NCBI GenBank assembly: GCA_018222665.1
Contig: JAAEZW010000119.1
Coordinates: forward strand, 1-6,330
Reading direction: 5' to 3'
DNA from: Paracoccaceae bacterium
Lineage (GTDB): Bacteria > Pseudomonadota > Alphaproteobacteria > Rhodobacterales > Rhodobacteraceae
Length of the DNA: 6,330 nt
Shown here: positions 5,673 to 6,330 of the stretch, piece by piece
Position numbering within the stretch: the first letter of the stretch is position 1
Layout: each line of letters begins with the position of its first letter
Translations under genes and position numbers: made by a program
The notes under the pieces: model-generated
The model's input: only the letters and a program-made list of their open reading frames with translations
What the model was told of the DNA's origin: nothing
Database searches by the model: none

Positions 5673-6330
5673 ATGAACCCCAAGGTGATAACAGCAGCAG
5701 CAGGTATTGAAAGCCTGTTCCAACAGGCCGGTGCTGCCACGATTCAGGCCGCGATTTTGCAGCCTGCCGAAACCCTATTGGATTTATATGGCGAGGATAT
5801 TCGCGCCCGCGCCTATGTCACGTCCGATCCCCTGCGCGGTGAACAAATGCTGCGTCCTGATTTCACAGTACCCGTTGTGCAGATGCATATGGAACAGGGG
5901 GCAGAACCCGCGCGCTATACCTACAACGGTGTGGTGTTTCGCCGCCAAGAGGATGATGCAAGTCGTGCCAATGAATACCTGCAGGTCGGCTACGAAGTCT
6001 TTGATCGCAGCAATCCGGCCGAAACCGATGCCGAGGTTTTTGCCCTGATCCAAAACGCCTTGGGCGATGCGCCTGTGCGGGCAACCGTTGGGGATATTGG
6101 TATTCTGATGGCAGCGGTTGATGGATTGAACACATCTGAACGCCGCAAATCTGCCCTGCGCCGTCACATTTGGCGCCCAAAGCGGTTTCGCGCATTGTTG
6201 GATCGTTTTGCAGGACGCGTGGAAACGCCCGCAGCGCGTCAGGCGTTGATCGCATCAGATGATCCCATGGCGCAAGCTGGGCCGCAAATCGGATTGCGCA
6301 GCGCCGCCGAGGTGGCAGAGCGTATTGATG
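5673..6330 (+). CDS. hisZ: ATP phosphoribosyltransferase regulatory subunit (partial, 3' end outside window)
   Basis: The first 219 residues of HisZ are present; the frame is open to the right edge. HisZ is a catalytically dead paralogue of histidyl-tRNA synthetase. It joins short-form HisG to build the hetero-octameric enzyme for the first step of histidine synthesis and is needed for its activity and feedback control. Visible marks are PAETLLDLYGEDIRARAY (about residues 31-48), LRPDFTVPV (60-68; compare LRYDLTAPL in the HisRS next door), and the motif 2-like YTYNGVVFRRQE (82-93). EYLQVGYEVFD follows at 101-111. The Pro at 62 and the altered motif 2 loop set it apart from a true synthetase. 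The start is taken at 5673 on ribosome-site spacing; an ATG at 5667 would give an ATGA overlap with hisS and two more residues. A short-form hisG is expected downstream, but it is outside the window. Confidence 0.92.
   Translation, partial: MNPKVITAAAGIESLFQQAGAATIQAAILQPAETLLDLYGEDIRARAYVTSDPLRGEQMLRPDFTVPVVQMHMEQGAEPARYTYNGVVFRRQEDDASRANEYLQVGYEVFDRSNPAETDAEVFALIQNALGDAPVRATVGDIGILMAAVDGLNTSERRKSALRRHIWRPKRFRALLDRFAGRVETPAARQALIASDDPMAQAGPQIGLRSAAEVAERID

Overview
The window looks like ordinary chromosome of an alphaproteobacterium, most likely a marine Rhodobacteraceae (roseobacter-type) species. The evidence is the hisS-hisZ tandem with a stop/start overlap, the alphaproteobacterial style of the HisRS motif 2 loop, and an FeS-type bacterial cryptochrome/photolyase of the kind known from Agrobacterium PhrB and Rhodobacter CryB. 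Placement below family level is not supported by what I can see. No tRNA, rRNA, CRISPR array, insertion sequence or phage gene was found.

Layout from left to right. Bases 1-165 hold the possible 5' end of an unidentified leftward gene and spacer DNA. A rightward pair follows: slyX (184-405, a small coiled-coil protein) and, after a 73-base gap, a secreted protein of 467 residues (479-1882). Its whole mature region is MORN repeats: 18 complete 23-residue units plus a partial nineteenth. This gene meets the next one tail to tail with a 7-base overlap, inside a perfect palindrome that contains both stop codons. A leftward two-gene operon occupies 4064 to 1876: a short-chain dehydrogenase of the C-factor/CsgA-like type is upstream, and its stop codon overlaps the start of the FeS cryptochrome/photolyase. 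A divergent spacer of about 115 bases then leads to the rightward histidine genes: hisS (4180-5670, histidyl-tRNA synthetase) and hisZ (from 5673, regulatory subunit of ATP phosphoribosyltransferase). hisZ runs off the right edge; hisG would be expected just beyond it.

How the genes relate. hisS and hisZ are paralogous proteins that link histidine charging of tRNA to the first step of histidine synthesis. The dehydrogenase and photolyase are probably translated in a coupled way, which suggests a shared role in light or oxidative stress, although the dehydrogenase substrate cannot be read from sequence. The slyX and MORN genes have no established function.

The most interesting feature is internal to the MORN protein. 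The aromatic residue at position 10 of each repeat alternates between Trp and Phe-like residues, and the alternation slips phase exactly once, between repeats 9 and 10. This, with shared odd residues nine units apart, indicates that the gene arose by duplication of a 9-repeat (621-base) block. I found no clear sign of a wholly new multi-gene system.
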